From Liquidambar formosana (taxonomy: Eukaryota > Streptophyta > Magnoliopsida > Saxifragales > Altingiaceae): a stretch of DNA of 64,000 nt. The DNA is taken from the NCBI GenBank assembly GCA_039720395.1, contig CM077820.1:51079666-51143665 (forward strand), given 5' to 3'. Under the pieces are notes generated by a model. That model made no database searches and was not told the DNA's origin. It saw only the letters and a list, made by a program, of their open reading frames with translations. This document shows positions 22,299 through 34,159 of this stretch, piece after piece. The position numbers were made by a program, and so were the translations under genes. Numbering within the stretch: the first letter of the stretch is position 1; the number at the start of each line of letters is the position of its first letter.

Positions 22299-24811
22299 AT
22301 GCCGCCGAAGAACAAACGACCCCGCGGATATGACGAGGGCTTCACCATCAACCGCTGGGACCCCCAACTGCGGCCCAATGCTATTCCAAGCATTCTTCAC
22401 CGCCCTCAAGAACACCTCTCGCACATGGCAAGGCAACAACGGGTGAGTTTTCGAAGAAACCCATTTCGGTTAAAGAGTTTTTTCAATCATGTGTTTGATG
22501 TGTTTATGCCCTGATTAACACTTGCAAATCATTCAAATATGTTAAATAAGCAATGTATGACCATAAAAAACACTGTGAAACCTGCCTGTAACCAAAATGA
22601 ACTGTGGAAGGGGAGTTGTGGACGGAGGTTGAAGATGACTGGTAATGTCTCAGAGGTGCGTACGCACCTCGTGGTACTGCGTACGCATGATATGTGACGC
22701 GTATGCAGTTACACGAACTGCGTACGCATCCTTAGGAGTGTGATTTCATATAAAGCGGAGATTGGACAAAAAATGAGCGTACGCATCTCGTGGAACTGCG
22801 TACGCAATATTATCACTGCGTACGCAATGTCATGAGGTGCGTACGTGATCCGTGGATTTTTCAAACCCAACAGAGAAAGGACAAGGCGTACGCGTTCTGT
22901 CCAATGCGTACGCAATGAATATAGTGCGTACGCAATGAATATAGTACGTACGCAATATGTGGATACATTTCTGTTGAGTGATTAGCAATCTAGTGCGTAC
23001 GCATCTACGTCACTACGTACGCATATTAATTAATGCATACGCATAAACACTTACCTGTATACTTACCTGCCCTTGGATTTTGCAGATTCCTTCGAAACGA
23101 TCTGGTCAGGGGAGTCTTGACAGCCTCACAGGGTGGTGGGAGAGACTTACGCCCGAGACCCAGCAGATAGTATCCGACGCTGGTTTTGGGACGCTGACGC
23201 AGGCTACCATCTACAGCCAGGCGAGCCATACCTTGGTCTTCTGCATGGCCAAGCGCTGGTGGGACACCACCCACACATTACACTTGGCTGGTAGGGAGTG
23301 GACTCTGACTCCCCTTGACTTTCACCGCCTTACGGGCCTTCGGATGAGGGGGCGCCGTTTTACATTTGAGCTGACTGATGATCAGAGGGACGCGCTCACC
23401 AGGCGCCACCTGGGTTTGCCGTGCCCGACTGCTACTATGAAGTACCCCCTCCTGCATCGTGCATTCGCGGGGAAGGGGCAGGGCACTGCTGAGGAGCGCG
23501 ATGCGATGGCTCGCGCCTTCATGTTGTACGTCATAGGGGCCTACCTGGTCCCTAATGCGTCTCAGACTTTCGAGCCAGGCTGGCTCCTAGCTTTGGAGGA
23601 TCTTAGCGCAGTGCGGGAGTATGGATGGGGGACTGCAGTTTTGTCGCATCTCTACGCCACCATGGATGCCCTTAGTCGGGTGAAGTCCGACTCCCTGACC
23701 GGTTGTTGGCGCCTTTGGTCGGTAAGTGTCTACTTTCAGCGCTTTCCTTTCCCAACTTGTCTTTCTTTTAATCATTGTCTTTCTTGCTTTTGGGTAGTTA
23801 TGGGCACAGGCTTATATCGACTTGAGTCCCTTGGGTGATCAGGAGGACTTGGGGCACACCGGTCTCCGGGAGTTCTTGGACAGGCTTACTCCGGTAAGCT
23901 TATCTAGTTATACCTTTTGTTGTTTCTTTATGTGAGTACCTTAATCTCATCCGTCTTCTTTTTTTTCTCTTGGATGCAGGCACAGATACGTACTCGCCCG
24001 TGGTTGGGGCAGGCTGGGGTAGGTCCTCCGGAGTGGGAGGAGGAGGCTCGGGCGATGTCGGAGACTTCCTGTCTGCTCGCCTATCCTCGCTCCCGTGCCC
24101 TGTATCTAGCGGAGTAGGTGGTGCCTCAGCTGACAGCGGATGCTGATTTGTGCGCCTTGGTCCCTTATGATCCCCCTGCATTTTCCCTTGTCCCTTATCA
24201 GATGGCAGCTGAGGACTTGGAGACGTGGTCTAGTGGTATCCCCTATACATCCCGCTTGCTAGGTCCTGACCATGACTACCCCTCCTTCGCGCGGGATCGC
24301 CTCATGCCCAGTTTCATCGGTCATCAGGTATCTATCTGTCCTTCCCTTGTCACAGTTCTCTATTGATCTTTGTGCGTGCTTAGCTTCCTTCTTTTTTTTT
24401 TCCTTATCAGGCACCTGCTGCTGGCATGCCGGAGGGAGGTCTCCCCATCACCCTTCCGTCTTATTCAGTACCTCTCTACAATGCTGAGGGCGTGCCTCGT
24501 GAGGAGCCTATTGTGCCAGATCCCCAGCCTTATCCTCTTCCTATTCCTCCTGGGACTCGCCAGGTACCTGTATAATCCTGCAAAATAGCCCTAGGACTTT
24601 TGGTTAAGTTATGCTATGCATGCTCTAACGAACCTACCCTTTTCCTTTTTAGTTGACCCTTGCTGAGACCGAGCAGCTGTACCAGATGTTCGGTAGGCTG
24701 AAGCTGATGCTGACGGCTCACTCCCGGACGATTTGGGAGCTTCGTCGGGAGATCGCGCAGGCTCAGGAGCAAGGTGATGATGATAGCGACAGTGACGGGG
24801 ATGCCGCCTAG
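22299..24811 (+). pseudogene. Antisense plant-mobile-domain (PMD) gene carried by the retrotransposon
   Basis: Six exons by splice signals and open frame: 22299-22442, 23086-23721, 23798-23893, 23980-24327, 24411-24563 and 24653-24811. Every intron starts GT, ends AG and is in phase 0. Exon 2 encodes the PMD core (FCMAKRWWDTTHTLHLAGRE, WTLTPLDFHRLTGL, WGTAVLSHLYATMD, SLTGCWRLW). The last exon is a charged helix (ETEQLYQMFGRLKLM) with an acidic tail DDDSDSDGD. About 511 codons in all. PMD occurs in host MAIN/MAIL proteins (genome integrity, silencing) and in many TEs. One in-frame TAG at 24115-24117 in exon 4 interrupts the frame, consistent with CAG to TAG. Intron 1 is packed with TGCGTACGCA sites. 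A working allele probably exists elsewhere. Confidence 0.85.
22657..23043. promoter_or_regulatory. TGCGTACGCA arrays in PMD intron 1
   Basis: Four groups lie inside the intron: 22657/22678/22698/22719, 22776/22797/22817/22838, 22885/22905/22925/22945 and 22994/23014/23034. Spacing is 20 or 21 bp within every group. Eight copies are perfect; the others differ at one or two bases. Neither adjacent exon contains the motif. Confidence 0.8.
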
Positions 24812-25016
24812 GCTTAGATTTTGTCTTTTTCTCCTTTTTTTTCTTTTTTTGGAACAATATTATTTATTATATTTTGAAGACATGTACTTAACTAATTACT
24901 TTTCAGTTTTACATGCTGTTTTAGATTGCATTATATTTCTTTCTTGTGAGTGTTTCCCGTTTATACCAAAATTTTCTGTATATGAGGCCCAGCTTTGTCT
25001 CGGGTGATTTAACATA

Positions 25017-25087
25017 TGCGTACGCACCATAGCTACTACGTACGCAGCATACTGGATGCGTACGCATCAATGGATGTTGCGTACGCA
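25017..25087. promoter_or_regulatory. TGCGTACGCA quartet between PMD and DUF7745-like genes
   Basis: Sites at 25017, 25037 (TACGTACGCA), 25057 and 25078, spaced 20, 20 and 21 bp. It lies about 160 bp upstream of the DUF7745-like start codon, a promoter-like position. Confidence 0.6.
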
Positions 25088-25241
25088 TCATAACTCGATC
25101 AGGATCCAGGATGTAGGGAGCTTTCCTGCAGTCCCCTTGTAGGACTCAAACTCTTCTTCATAACCACAGTCCAACTAAGGACTCTTTCCAGGACTGCCTA
25201 TAAGTTGGGGTATTTTCTTGTAAAGCTTTTCCTCATCGATC

Positions 25242-26560
25242 ATGGAGAGCTCTCTTCCCCCTCAGGGTCTGCCACGGTGGCTGAAAACCTTGGACCGAGG
25301 TGTTCGCGATCTTCTTCAAGCTAAGTTTCGAATTTCCTCTCTATTCGATTACGCCTATGTGAAAATTAATCATAGCTTTTTACGCGAGGCTGCTGAGTTT
25401 TGGGATCCCGCTCGACACGTATTCCGTTTTAATCATAACGAGCTATGCCCCACCATGGAAGAATTCGGTGCTATTCTTGGGCGACCTGACTTCACCCGCA
25501 TTCTCCTGCCAAAAATGACTGTCACGAAGGCTGAAGATCTGGTCTGCGCATTCGGAATTTCCCTGAGGCTCGCGCGATCATGGCTCGTGGATTCGCGCAT
25601 TGTCCTGGAAAACGTAATATCGTACTTTACTGCACTCCCTTTCCCGATCTCGAAAGCACAAGTTGACTGCTACCTGAACGCCGTATGTGTTGTCCTGACA
25701 GCGAGTTATCTGTTTGTGGGACCCGAAGGTCTAGCGGATGCTTCTATCCTACCTATCGCTCTCGAACTTGGGGAGCGTAACCCCTGCATGCTCATCCTTA
25801 CGGATACTCTCAACGGTCTAGACAAATTTGCTCGCGAAGAAGTGTCTTTTTTGGGAGGCAGCCCGCTGCTACTGCAGGTGAGAGCGAAATGCCCCTTCTT
25901 TCGTGCGTACGCACACATAGCAGTGCGTACGCATTTTTTTAGGTGCGTACGCAGTATGATAAGTGCGTACGCAAATGTGCATTCTGATCTGTATTTCCCC
26001 TGTCTTCTTATTGGCAGATATGGCTATTGGAACGTCTGCAGCTGGTGAGCAAGCCTGTGGTCAGTCCCTGCGCCTATCATCCTCCCGACTTTCGCTGTCG
26101 TCCTCTTATAAAACCGTTTCCTGGCGCCAACGATTTGCGCATTATGCTAGCCCATCTTCCTTGTTACGATATTTGTTGGTTTTGCCCCTGGTGGAGAATT
26201 TTTGAGATGACGGCTGATCTCATCTTTTCTCGTGGTGCCATGTTGGTTGGTCTACGGGAGATCTCATATTGCCCCACTTCCCGTATTCGGCGGCAATTTG
26301 GCCTACCTCAGACTCCCACAAATGGTGATCACCTAGGATATACCTGCCCTGTCAGGGCTCGCATCGTTGAATGAATTGGGGAAGCTTGGGCAAGCAGAAC
26401 TTTGATCCGCCCTATTGTCGCACCACCGTTAATTTCTCCGAGCTCCGATTACTACATTTGGCTTAAGGTTGATATGCGGGCTTCCGAGGAGGCAGAAGTG
26501 AGTCGTAAAAGAAAAAGGGGAGGACAAATTCTTGGGGACAAAAAGAAACTGAAAGTTTGA
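25242..26560 (+). pseudogene. Antisense DUF7745-like gene carried by the retrotransposon
   Basis: Two exons: 25242-25877 and 26018-26560, joined by a phase-0 GT-AG intron. The first exon starts MESSLPPQGLPRWLK and contains the family signature WDPARHVFRFNHNELCPTME followed by EFGAILGRP. The second starts IWLLERLQLV and ends with a basic tail (SRKRKRGG) that could be a nuclear signal. About 392 codons. I recognise this as the plant TE-associated family annotated DUF7745, whose function is unknown; the name is from memory and should be checked. One in-frame TGA at 26372-26374 breaks exon 2, consistent with CGA to TGA. The intron holds a TGCGTACGCA quartet. The gene converges on the integrase end 180 bp away. 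Confidence 0.75.
25904..25973. promoter_or_regulatory. TGCGTACGCA quartet in DUF7745-like intron
   Basis: Four perfect copies start at 25904, 25924, 25944 and 25964, at exactly 20-bp spacing. The quartet fills half of the 140-bp intron, leaving splice signals free. Confidence 0.75.
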
Positions 26561-26736
26561 TTTGCTTTTATTAATATGCTTATTTCAGAATATATTTCAT
26601 TTATTTCCTCCCTCCTTTCTTAAATATGTAATCAATAATGACCATGAAAGTTGTGGTCGAGTTTATTATTAGTGAAACTATCCCTATCAACCTCGCACCA
26701 TCTCCATCCTATTGTCCATACAGAATCTTATCCACT

Positions 26737-28120
26737 TTATATATAATATTTGCGCAAACGATCCATGTTGACCGGATGTGTGAACTCATTCCCTTCCTCG
26801 TCCATTATCTTGACTGCTCCCCCTACTAGTATTGTTTTGACGATATATGGTCCTGCCCAATTTGGCCTGAACTTGCCCCTGGGATCGGAGACACGAGCCA
26901 AAATTTCTTTTAGCACCAGGTCTCCCTCCCTTAGATTTCTCGGTCTTACTTTCTTGTTGAACGCACGGGCGATTCTTCTCTGATAGCCCTGAACATGATA
27001 CATGGCCCCTAATCTTTTCTCGTCCAGCAAGGCGAGCTGTTCGTATCTTTCTCGTGTCCACTCTGCTTCGGGAATTTGATTTTCTATCATAACCCGTAAA
27101 GACTCGACCTCAACTTCTACTGGCAATACTGCTTCCATCCCATACACCAAAGAATAAGGCGTAGCCCCCGTGGATGTCCTTATGGACGTTCGATACCCCC
27201 ATAGAGCATATGGTAACCTTTCTGCCCAATCTTTGTGTGTTTTAGCTGACTTCATAAGAATGTTCTTAACATTTTTGTTGGCCGCCTCTACTGCTCCGTT
27301 GGTCTGTGGCCGGTATGGAGACGAGTGGTGGTGCTGGATACGATACTTATCGAGCAGTTCTTGTGTTTCTCCTTCGAAATGTGACCCGTTATCCGAAACG
27401 ACCTCGTGAGGGACCCCATATCTACAGATTATGTTGGTCTCGATGAATCGGGCCACATGATTGGCTTTCAGTTCTGTATATGCTTCCGCCTCTATCCATT
27501 TGGTAAAGTAATCTATGGCCACCAATATGTATTCATGTCCGCCAGTGGCTTTTGGGTGAATCTTGCCAATAATGTCTATTCCCCAGACTGAAAATGGCCA
27601 AGGGGAGGTCAAATGATGTAGTTCTACGGGCGGAGTATACTGCATGTTGGCATGAATTTGGCATTGATGACATTTCTTTACGTATAGCACACAGTCTGTC
27701 TCCATAGTTGACCAGAAGTAGCCTAATCTGACCAGCTTTTTTGCCAGCATTCTCCCATTCATGTGTGGTCCGCAAACCCCTTCATGAACTTCGGTAACCA
27801 ATACCCGGGCCGCTTCTTTACTTATACACAGCAGATGGGTTCCGTTGGGCGATCTTTTAAATAATTTCCCTCCGCACAGGACGTATTGGGCCGCCAGCAA
27901 CCTCAGCGCCCTGCGATCTCTCTTATCTGCCCCTGATGGGTAAGCCCCCTTTTCTAAGAAATTTTGGATGTCGAAATACCAGGGGTATCCATCATCTACC
28001 TCTTCTTCTATGGTTATAATAGCGGTTTCATGGGAGGGATGGGACTTTTGTTGGATCATGAGTGGTTGTAGGGTCATCCCTTCGGGGATATTGATTAGAG
28101 AGGCTAAAGTGGCTAAAGGC
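26737..28120 (-). pseudogene. Integrase of Tat-type element
   Basis: The HHCC zinc-binding region is visible (HEGVCGPHM ... CHQCQIH). The catalytic core has WGIDIIG (first Asp), VSDNGSHF (second Asp) and GAVEAANKNVKN (Glu), the DDE triad, followed by SLVYGMEAVLPVEVE and a C-terminal chromatin-facing region lacking an obvious chromodomain. The upstream frame is offset from RT/RNase H by one extra T near 28115, so the polyprotein is interrupted here. The integrase part itself is open. Confidence 0.9.
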
Positions 28121-30262
28121 ATCAGCAAATTGATTTTGGGATCGGGGTAAAGGGGTGAAGGTGATTTTACGGAATTTTTGGGCTAGGCTTTCTAGGTAGG
28201 CTTGGTAAGGCTTCAAGTGTTCCTCCTTGGTTTTCCATATCTTTTGGACTTGGGCTATGACCAATGTGGAGTCTCCATATATCTCTGCTTCCTCTACTCC
28301 CAGGGCTAACAGTGCTTCCAGTCCTGCTATGCAAGCTTCATATTCTGTAGTGTTATTAGAATTCTTAAAATCCAGCTTTATGGATAGAGGTACATGGGAC
28401 CCATTAGGTGATATTAAGATAACTCCGATCCCGTTCCCGTATTGATTTGATGCCCCATCGAAATACATTTTCCAAGTCTTTGAACACTCTATGCAAAACA
28501 GATTCTCATCCGGGAAATCTTCCCTAAGAGCTTGTCCCATTACCGGGTGTTCTGCACAAAAATCGGCTACCGCCCCTCCTTTGATGGCCTTCTGAGTAAC
28601 ATAGGTCAGCTCAAATTCAGATAGCAAGAACAGCCAACGTGAGAGCCTGTTGTTAAGCGCAGGTTTCTCGAGGAGGTACTTTAACGGGTCCATTCTAGCA
28701 ACTACCCATACCTCAAAGGTTATTAAGATGTGCCTCAGCTTTTGTACCGCCCAGACTAATGCGAAGCATGATTTCTCCATGGCGGAGTAACGTGCCTCGT
28801 AATCATGCAATTTCTTACTTAAGTAATAGATGGCCTGTTCACTCCCATGGTCGTCTTGCTGTGCTAACATACTTCCCAAGGCTTCTTCGAAAACGGATAA
28901 ATATAACAGAATGGGTTTCCCGGGTCGCGGAGGCGCAAGGATTGGAGGATTCAACAGGTACATCTTGACGGCTTCAAACGCTTGCTGACACTGCTCATTC
29001 CATTCCTTGGACTCTTTCTTCCTTAGCAACTTGAAAATTGGTTTGCAGGTTAGCGTGAGTCTTGCTATGAACCTACTAATATATTGCAATTTTCCTAAGA
29101 AACCCCGTACTTCTTTTTCCGTCTTTGGCGGTGGCATCTCTAGTATTGCTTTAATCTTGACAGGGTCCACTTCTATGCCCCTATGAGTTACCAAGTAGCC
29201 CAATAATTTCCCTGCTGTAACCCTGAAAGTGCACTTCTGAGGGTTTAACCTGAGCTCATACTTCCGAATCCTCTTGAAGAATTTCTCCAAGTTATTCATA
29301 TGTTCCTCCCTGGTTGCTGATTTGACTATCATGTCATCCACGTATACTTCCACTTCCTTGTGCATCATGTCATGCAGCAGTGCGGTTGCCATCCTTTGGT
29401 ACGTTGCCCCAGCGTTCTTTAATCCGAATGGCATGACGGTGTAGCAATACGTGCCCCATCCTGTGGTAAAAGTTGTCTTGCTCATGTCCTTTGGCGCCAT
29501 TTTAATTTGGTTGTATCCCGAGAATCCGTCCATGAATGACACCAGGGCGCTTCCTGCGGTGTTGTCTACAAGGACGTCGATATGAGGGAGAGGGAAGTGA
29601 TCCTTCGGGCAGGCTTTATTCAGATCCTGATAATCCACACAAACTCTCACTCGACCATCCTTCTTTGGCACAGGTACGATGTTTGCGACCCAGTCGGCTT
29701 GGTCTACCGCTCGTATAAACCCTACATTTAGCAGCTTGGTAACCTCCTCCTTAACCTTCATCAGCCATTCTGGTTGCATTCGCCTTAATCGTTGTTTCAC
29801 GGGTTTGGCTCCTTCTTTCGTTATGATGTGATGCTGTACTATCTCCGGATCTATTCCAGGCATATCATCGTAAGACCAAGCAAATACATCTTGGAACTCA
29901 CTCAATAGTATTTTGAGATCGGTTTGTTCTTTTATAGACAAAGTAGAGCCGATTTGTATTTCCTTAAGATTTTCAATGGTGCCGAGGTTGATTTTAACAG
30001 TTTCACTTTTAATAGGTTCTACACTTCTTTCATAATCTTCATTGATTACTTTATTTAAATCGGGATCTTCGGACATTAATGCAATGTATTCTTCTAAAGA
30101 CATATCAATATAAGCGAAATCAGAATTCATTTCATTATCAATTGGATAAATTACATCATAGTTGGCCTCAGAGGCCTCGATATCATCAAAAATGGTCATG
30201 GGATTGACCATAATCTTATCGGTCTGAGTGGTGATCCTATCGCCTACAATGGTCTTCTCCAT
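28110..30262 (-). pseudogene. Reverse transcriptase and two RNase H domains
   Basis: RT motifs: VCVDYQDLNKACPKD, SFMDGFSGYNQI, MPFGLKNAGATYQRM and VYVDDMIVKS (catalytic YVDD). The first RNase H follows (EEALGSMLAQQDDHG, EKSCFALVWAVQKLRH). A second RNase H begins MYFDGASNQYGNGIG with NNTTEYEACIAGLEALL and YGDSTLVIAQV; an extra archaeal-like RNase H is a hallmark of the Tat clade. Upstream, the frame is continuous with protease but crossed by TAG codons at 30380-30382 and about 30270. Downstream a 1-bp insertion shifts it out of the integrase frame. Confidence 0.92.
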
Positions 30263-30379
30263 CTTCTCCTAGGTCCAGGTGCTGGTTCCTCCATTTGCTT
30301 CAGTGATTAGCTCCGTTAAATTCTCTGTGATAACTTGATCTGCTAATACTATGATGCTCAGGTCGTGTTCTGATAGCAG

Positions 30380-32372
30380 CTACTCCCAGGCCTCCTGCTC
30401 TAAATTGTCGGCCCAGTCCACATCCAGCGCCTTTGCTTCTTCAGCCTTTCCCCATGAAGGTGTTATCTTTAACATTTCTGCGAAAAAGACTTCCAAACCT
30501 GGTAACCTTCTTCCATTGGTTTTGTCTACCCATGGCTCCGAGAAGCTACAGAAAGGGAAATCTTCTCCTTCCTTGACGAAATTGCCATTAAGGGTGCCTT
30601 CGTTCTTCGGGACTCCTGATTTTCCCTCATACCCTATCCCCTTACGATCTTTTTGTGCACGGAAATCAGGCAATTCAGTGACTCCTTGTCCATTCTTTCC
30701 CATCCCCATTCCAGGTATGTATCCCATTCGCTTCATGATGTGGGCTACCGTATAACCTACTCCTATCCCGAAATCCGAAGGTACCTTTTCTCTTTCATCA
30801 CTCCTTCTTTCGAGCATTTGTACTAACTCGAATCTTCTCCATCCCAAGTCCTCTGCTCCTTCTTTGATGCCTAATACTTGACCCGTGATTTCCCCATCCC
30901 CATGAATCACTAAGACACCTCCTTGCCACGGCATTTTGATCTTTTGGTGTACTGTCGATGGGACAGCTTCGAGAGGGTGAAGCAAAGTTCTTCCCAGCAG
31001 CATGTTGTAATTGGCCGGAATATCCATCACACAGAATTCCACCATAGATTCCACCGGTCCTAATTTGCAGTTTGCTTTGAAAGTCCCTAGGACGCTCCTC
31101 GAGCTATTGTCGTATCCCCTCACGGTTACTGCAGATGGCGTTAGTTCTTCCTTAGGTACCCCGAGGCGGTTGGCTGTGCGTAGCGGGCACACGTTGAGAG
31201 TCGACCCATTGTCTATGAGTACCATCGGGATCTTCAGGTTCTTGCACTCCACTGTGACATACAAGGGTTTTGCATGCCCTACCCCTTCTGTAGGAAGATC
31301 TTTTCTTGAGAATGCCAGCACGGTCTTCTCGGCAGCGTCTACCCCCATGATCGACAACACTTGCTCAGGCGTGGTGTCGATGGGCACCTCGTGCTGAGCT
31401 AGTGCCTCCAATACCGTCTTCCTATGTTTCTTTGAAGCCACCAATAAACCCCATAAGCTAATGTTGGCCTGTGTCTTCTTCAACTGTTTCAGGACCCGGT
31501 CCTCCTCCTCTTCTTTCCCTATTTCTCCTAATTTGTGTCTCAACTCCTCTATGTCAACTTCAGGGTTCACGTCTTTCCCCGGGTTGTCACCCTCTAGATG
31601 AGGAGGCTTGAAATGCCTGCCTGCGCGAGTAAGGTGCATAGTGTCCTCCTTAACTTGTTCCCAGAACCCTTTCTTAATATCCCCTTCTTCGTCACTATCA
31701 TCCCATGGTGAGCACACTGCAATGATGAGCATAGATGGATCCTCGCTTTCGCATCCTCTTTCAATCATATTGGCATATGGCGGTGGTGCGTTATGGTTGG
31801 GAATGGGATTTCGATGCACATTGGGTTTCTTATCTTCTCCTGGCGGCGGTAGCTTCCCTGCTTCAATCATGTCTTGTATCACATGTCTCAATCGAGTACA
31901 ATTGTCGATCTTATGACCAATGCGCTGGTGAAACTCGCAGAACTCATTCTGCCTCCAGTTAGATGGGATTGGGTTTGGAAGTGGCAGAGGTTCCAAGGCC
32001 TGCAAGTACCCTCTTCTGGACAGATTAGCGAATGCTTTGGACAAGGGTACTCCCAGATCGTGAAATACTCTGGGCTTTCTTTCTGTCTGCTGAACATTCC
32101 CTACTGTTGCTTGCACCGGTCCTCCGATTCTATTGTCTCCACTTGCTCCACTGTTGCCACTGTTTGCCCCGAACACCCTCTTGGGCCTGTTCTCGATCTG
32201 CCCTTTGCTTATTGCATCTTCTATTCGGGTCCCGCACTGGTACAGTTGCTGGAAATCCATAACGGATGAGGTTAACATTTTGTCGAAATAGACTGGTGTC
32301 AGATTTTTCAGGATCATGTTGACTTGATCTATCTCTGCTGGCCTGTTTGTCAGTTTCACTGCCTTTGCTCTC
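30380..32372 (-). pseudogene. Gag C-terminal part, protease and G-patch
   Basis: Open frame of about 659 codons. The first third is the C-terminal gag region with a knuckle-like CEFHQRIGHKIDNC. The aspartic protease active site reads VLIDNGSTLNVCP. A G-patch follows near the end (GYIPGMGMGKNGQG). It is separated from the N-terminal gag frame by a 1-bp deletion near 32374 and from pol by TAG at 30380-30382. Confidence 0.85.
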
Positions 32373-33123
32373 CATCGCCTATGAACTCAGAAAAAAGCTC
32401 ATCGGGTTTCTGCCTTGTCATTTCTAAATCCCTCAGCGTTACATCCAATACTGTATTATAGTTATACTTATTGGTGAACTCCTCGGTCAACACCTCCCAG
32501 GTCCCAGTTATTTTTTCATCGAGCTTGTAATACCATTTTGAAGCATCACCAGATAAGGATAGTGGAAACGCGAAGTGGACTTGCTCTGAGGTTAGGCCCC
32601 TCATTCTGGCTATGCTCATATACTGACGCAGATGTTGCTTAGGGTCGCCAGTTCCATCAAACTTCTCGTAATCCGCAATCTTGAATTTAGGGGGTAGTTG
32701 AACTCTAGCCTCAGAGGTGGCACCGGGCATAGAAAACATGTAGTCGTCCATCCCTTGAGACTTACGCCAGGCGGCCTTCATCTGCCTTATCTGCTCTCTC
32801 ATTTCATGATTCTCCACCTCTAGCTTATCGAACCTGGGATCTTCCACTTTGCCCTTGTCTTTAACATTCTTCTTGCTAGCTATGTAATCTGCGAAATCCT
32901 CATCATCCCAAGGGTGAGATTCGCCTTCGTGAGTTTTTGGTACACCACTCCCTTCTCCTTCCTTGTCGGCCCCCTTTTCGCCTTCGGGTTGATCAGATGA
33001 CCCTTTACCCCCTATCTCTAAATGCTCTAGCCTCTGGGTTAATCCCGTGATGAGTTCCTTTATTTCTGCCTTATCCTATCGTAACATAGCCACGAGGTCG
33101 GTTAAAGTCGGCTCCATTGCCAT
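32356..33123 (-). pseudogene. Gag N-terminal part
   Basis: The likely start is the ATG at 33123 (MAMEPTLTDL). A TAG at 33076-33078 lies in the 16th codon, in a context consistent with CAG to TAG. It is followed by an acidic linker and the Retrotrans_gag domain (KFDGTGDPKQHLRQYM, LSLSGDASKWYYKL, EELTEEFTNKY-like segment). The frame ends at 32356 after the 1-bp deletion near 32374. Confidence 0.85.
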
Positions 33124-34159
33124 TGGTTTCGGTTCCACTTTCCTCAGTCGGTTGGATGTAGGTGATCGGACCCAAACACAACCTGGCACACTCTTCTGTG
33201 GTCGACCAATCCTTTACTGCATTTAGCCATATGTAACTTTATCAAGCCCATGTCCTTCATTTGAATAAATAACATTGTTCCATTAAGATTACCCAATTAC
33301 TGCTCACTATACCTTGGGCTTTGTCATGTTTACTATGTTTTCCAAATGCCCAAGGTATAATAAGTGGACACAAAACCGTTATTTCGCCAACTTAAGCCCA
33401 ATACAGAAATATCTCTCATCTCTCAACAATTTGGGCCCGAACCTGACATTCATTCCCTTTTTTTTTTTTTTTTTGGTCAGGCCCAATCACAAATAATTCT
33501 TCACTCTTCTGGGCTTAAGTTCGGATATAACTTGCTTTGGACTTGATTCTTAATTGGATTTGGATTTGATTGCCAACACGGTTATCCTAGTGCTAAACCC
33601 ACATAGTCCATTAATTATCTCAAATCGGCCCAATATACACACACCTCACTTTCTCTTGGATCATGGACCCATGTATTTTTTTTTCTTATTATTTTACACA
33701 AGTCCAAGTCCAATAACAATACCACACAACTTCCCTCAATTGGGCTCAACTTGAGATAGCTAATAGATAATGGGGTCCTCGTCCCAAGCCCGCGATGAAT
33801 TCCTAATATGAATGCAACATGACATGGCACACATTCAAGCAAGGATATGCAAAGGTTGGTGGGGTAACTATTGGTGTTGGTCAATGGGGTACTTCTCCTT
33901 CAAGGGTCACCCAAGCTAGGGCACTCAAAGAGTGGCCCGTTAGCGTACTCACAAGCTTATTACAGGCTAGTGGTACAGGCTGTGGGTTGATGATACCAAC
34001 TTCCAGTAACCATAGGCCCGAATGGGACCCGGTACCTTTCATCAGACTGTCATCGAGGGTTAAGGGTGGTAGTGCGCGTGTGTGCAATTTTGGTCTTTTC
34101 CAATTAAACGATTTAAATTAAGTAAAGCCATAAATCACTATACGGAATCTAGCTCTCTA
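33124..34159. other. Untranslated leader of Tat-type element
   Basis: About 1 kb between the PBS and gag with no supportable coding sequence on either strand. It holds a T-run near 33460 and no TGCGTACGCA site. Long leaders are usual in Ogre/Tat elements. Confidence 0.7.

Noticed and set aside
21538..23043. CRISPR-like appearance of regularly spaced repeats
   Set aside because: Eukaryotic context, 10-bp palindromes with 10-bp spacers, no cas genes; the minisatellite has no unique spacers.
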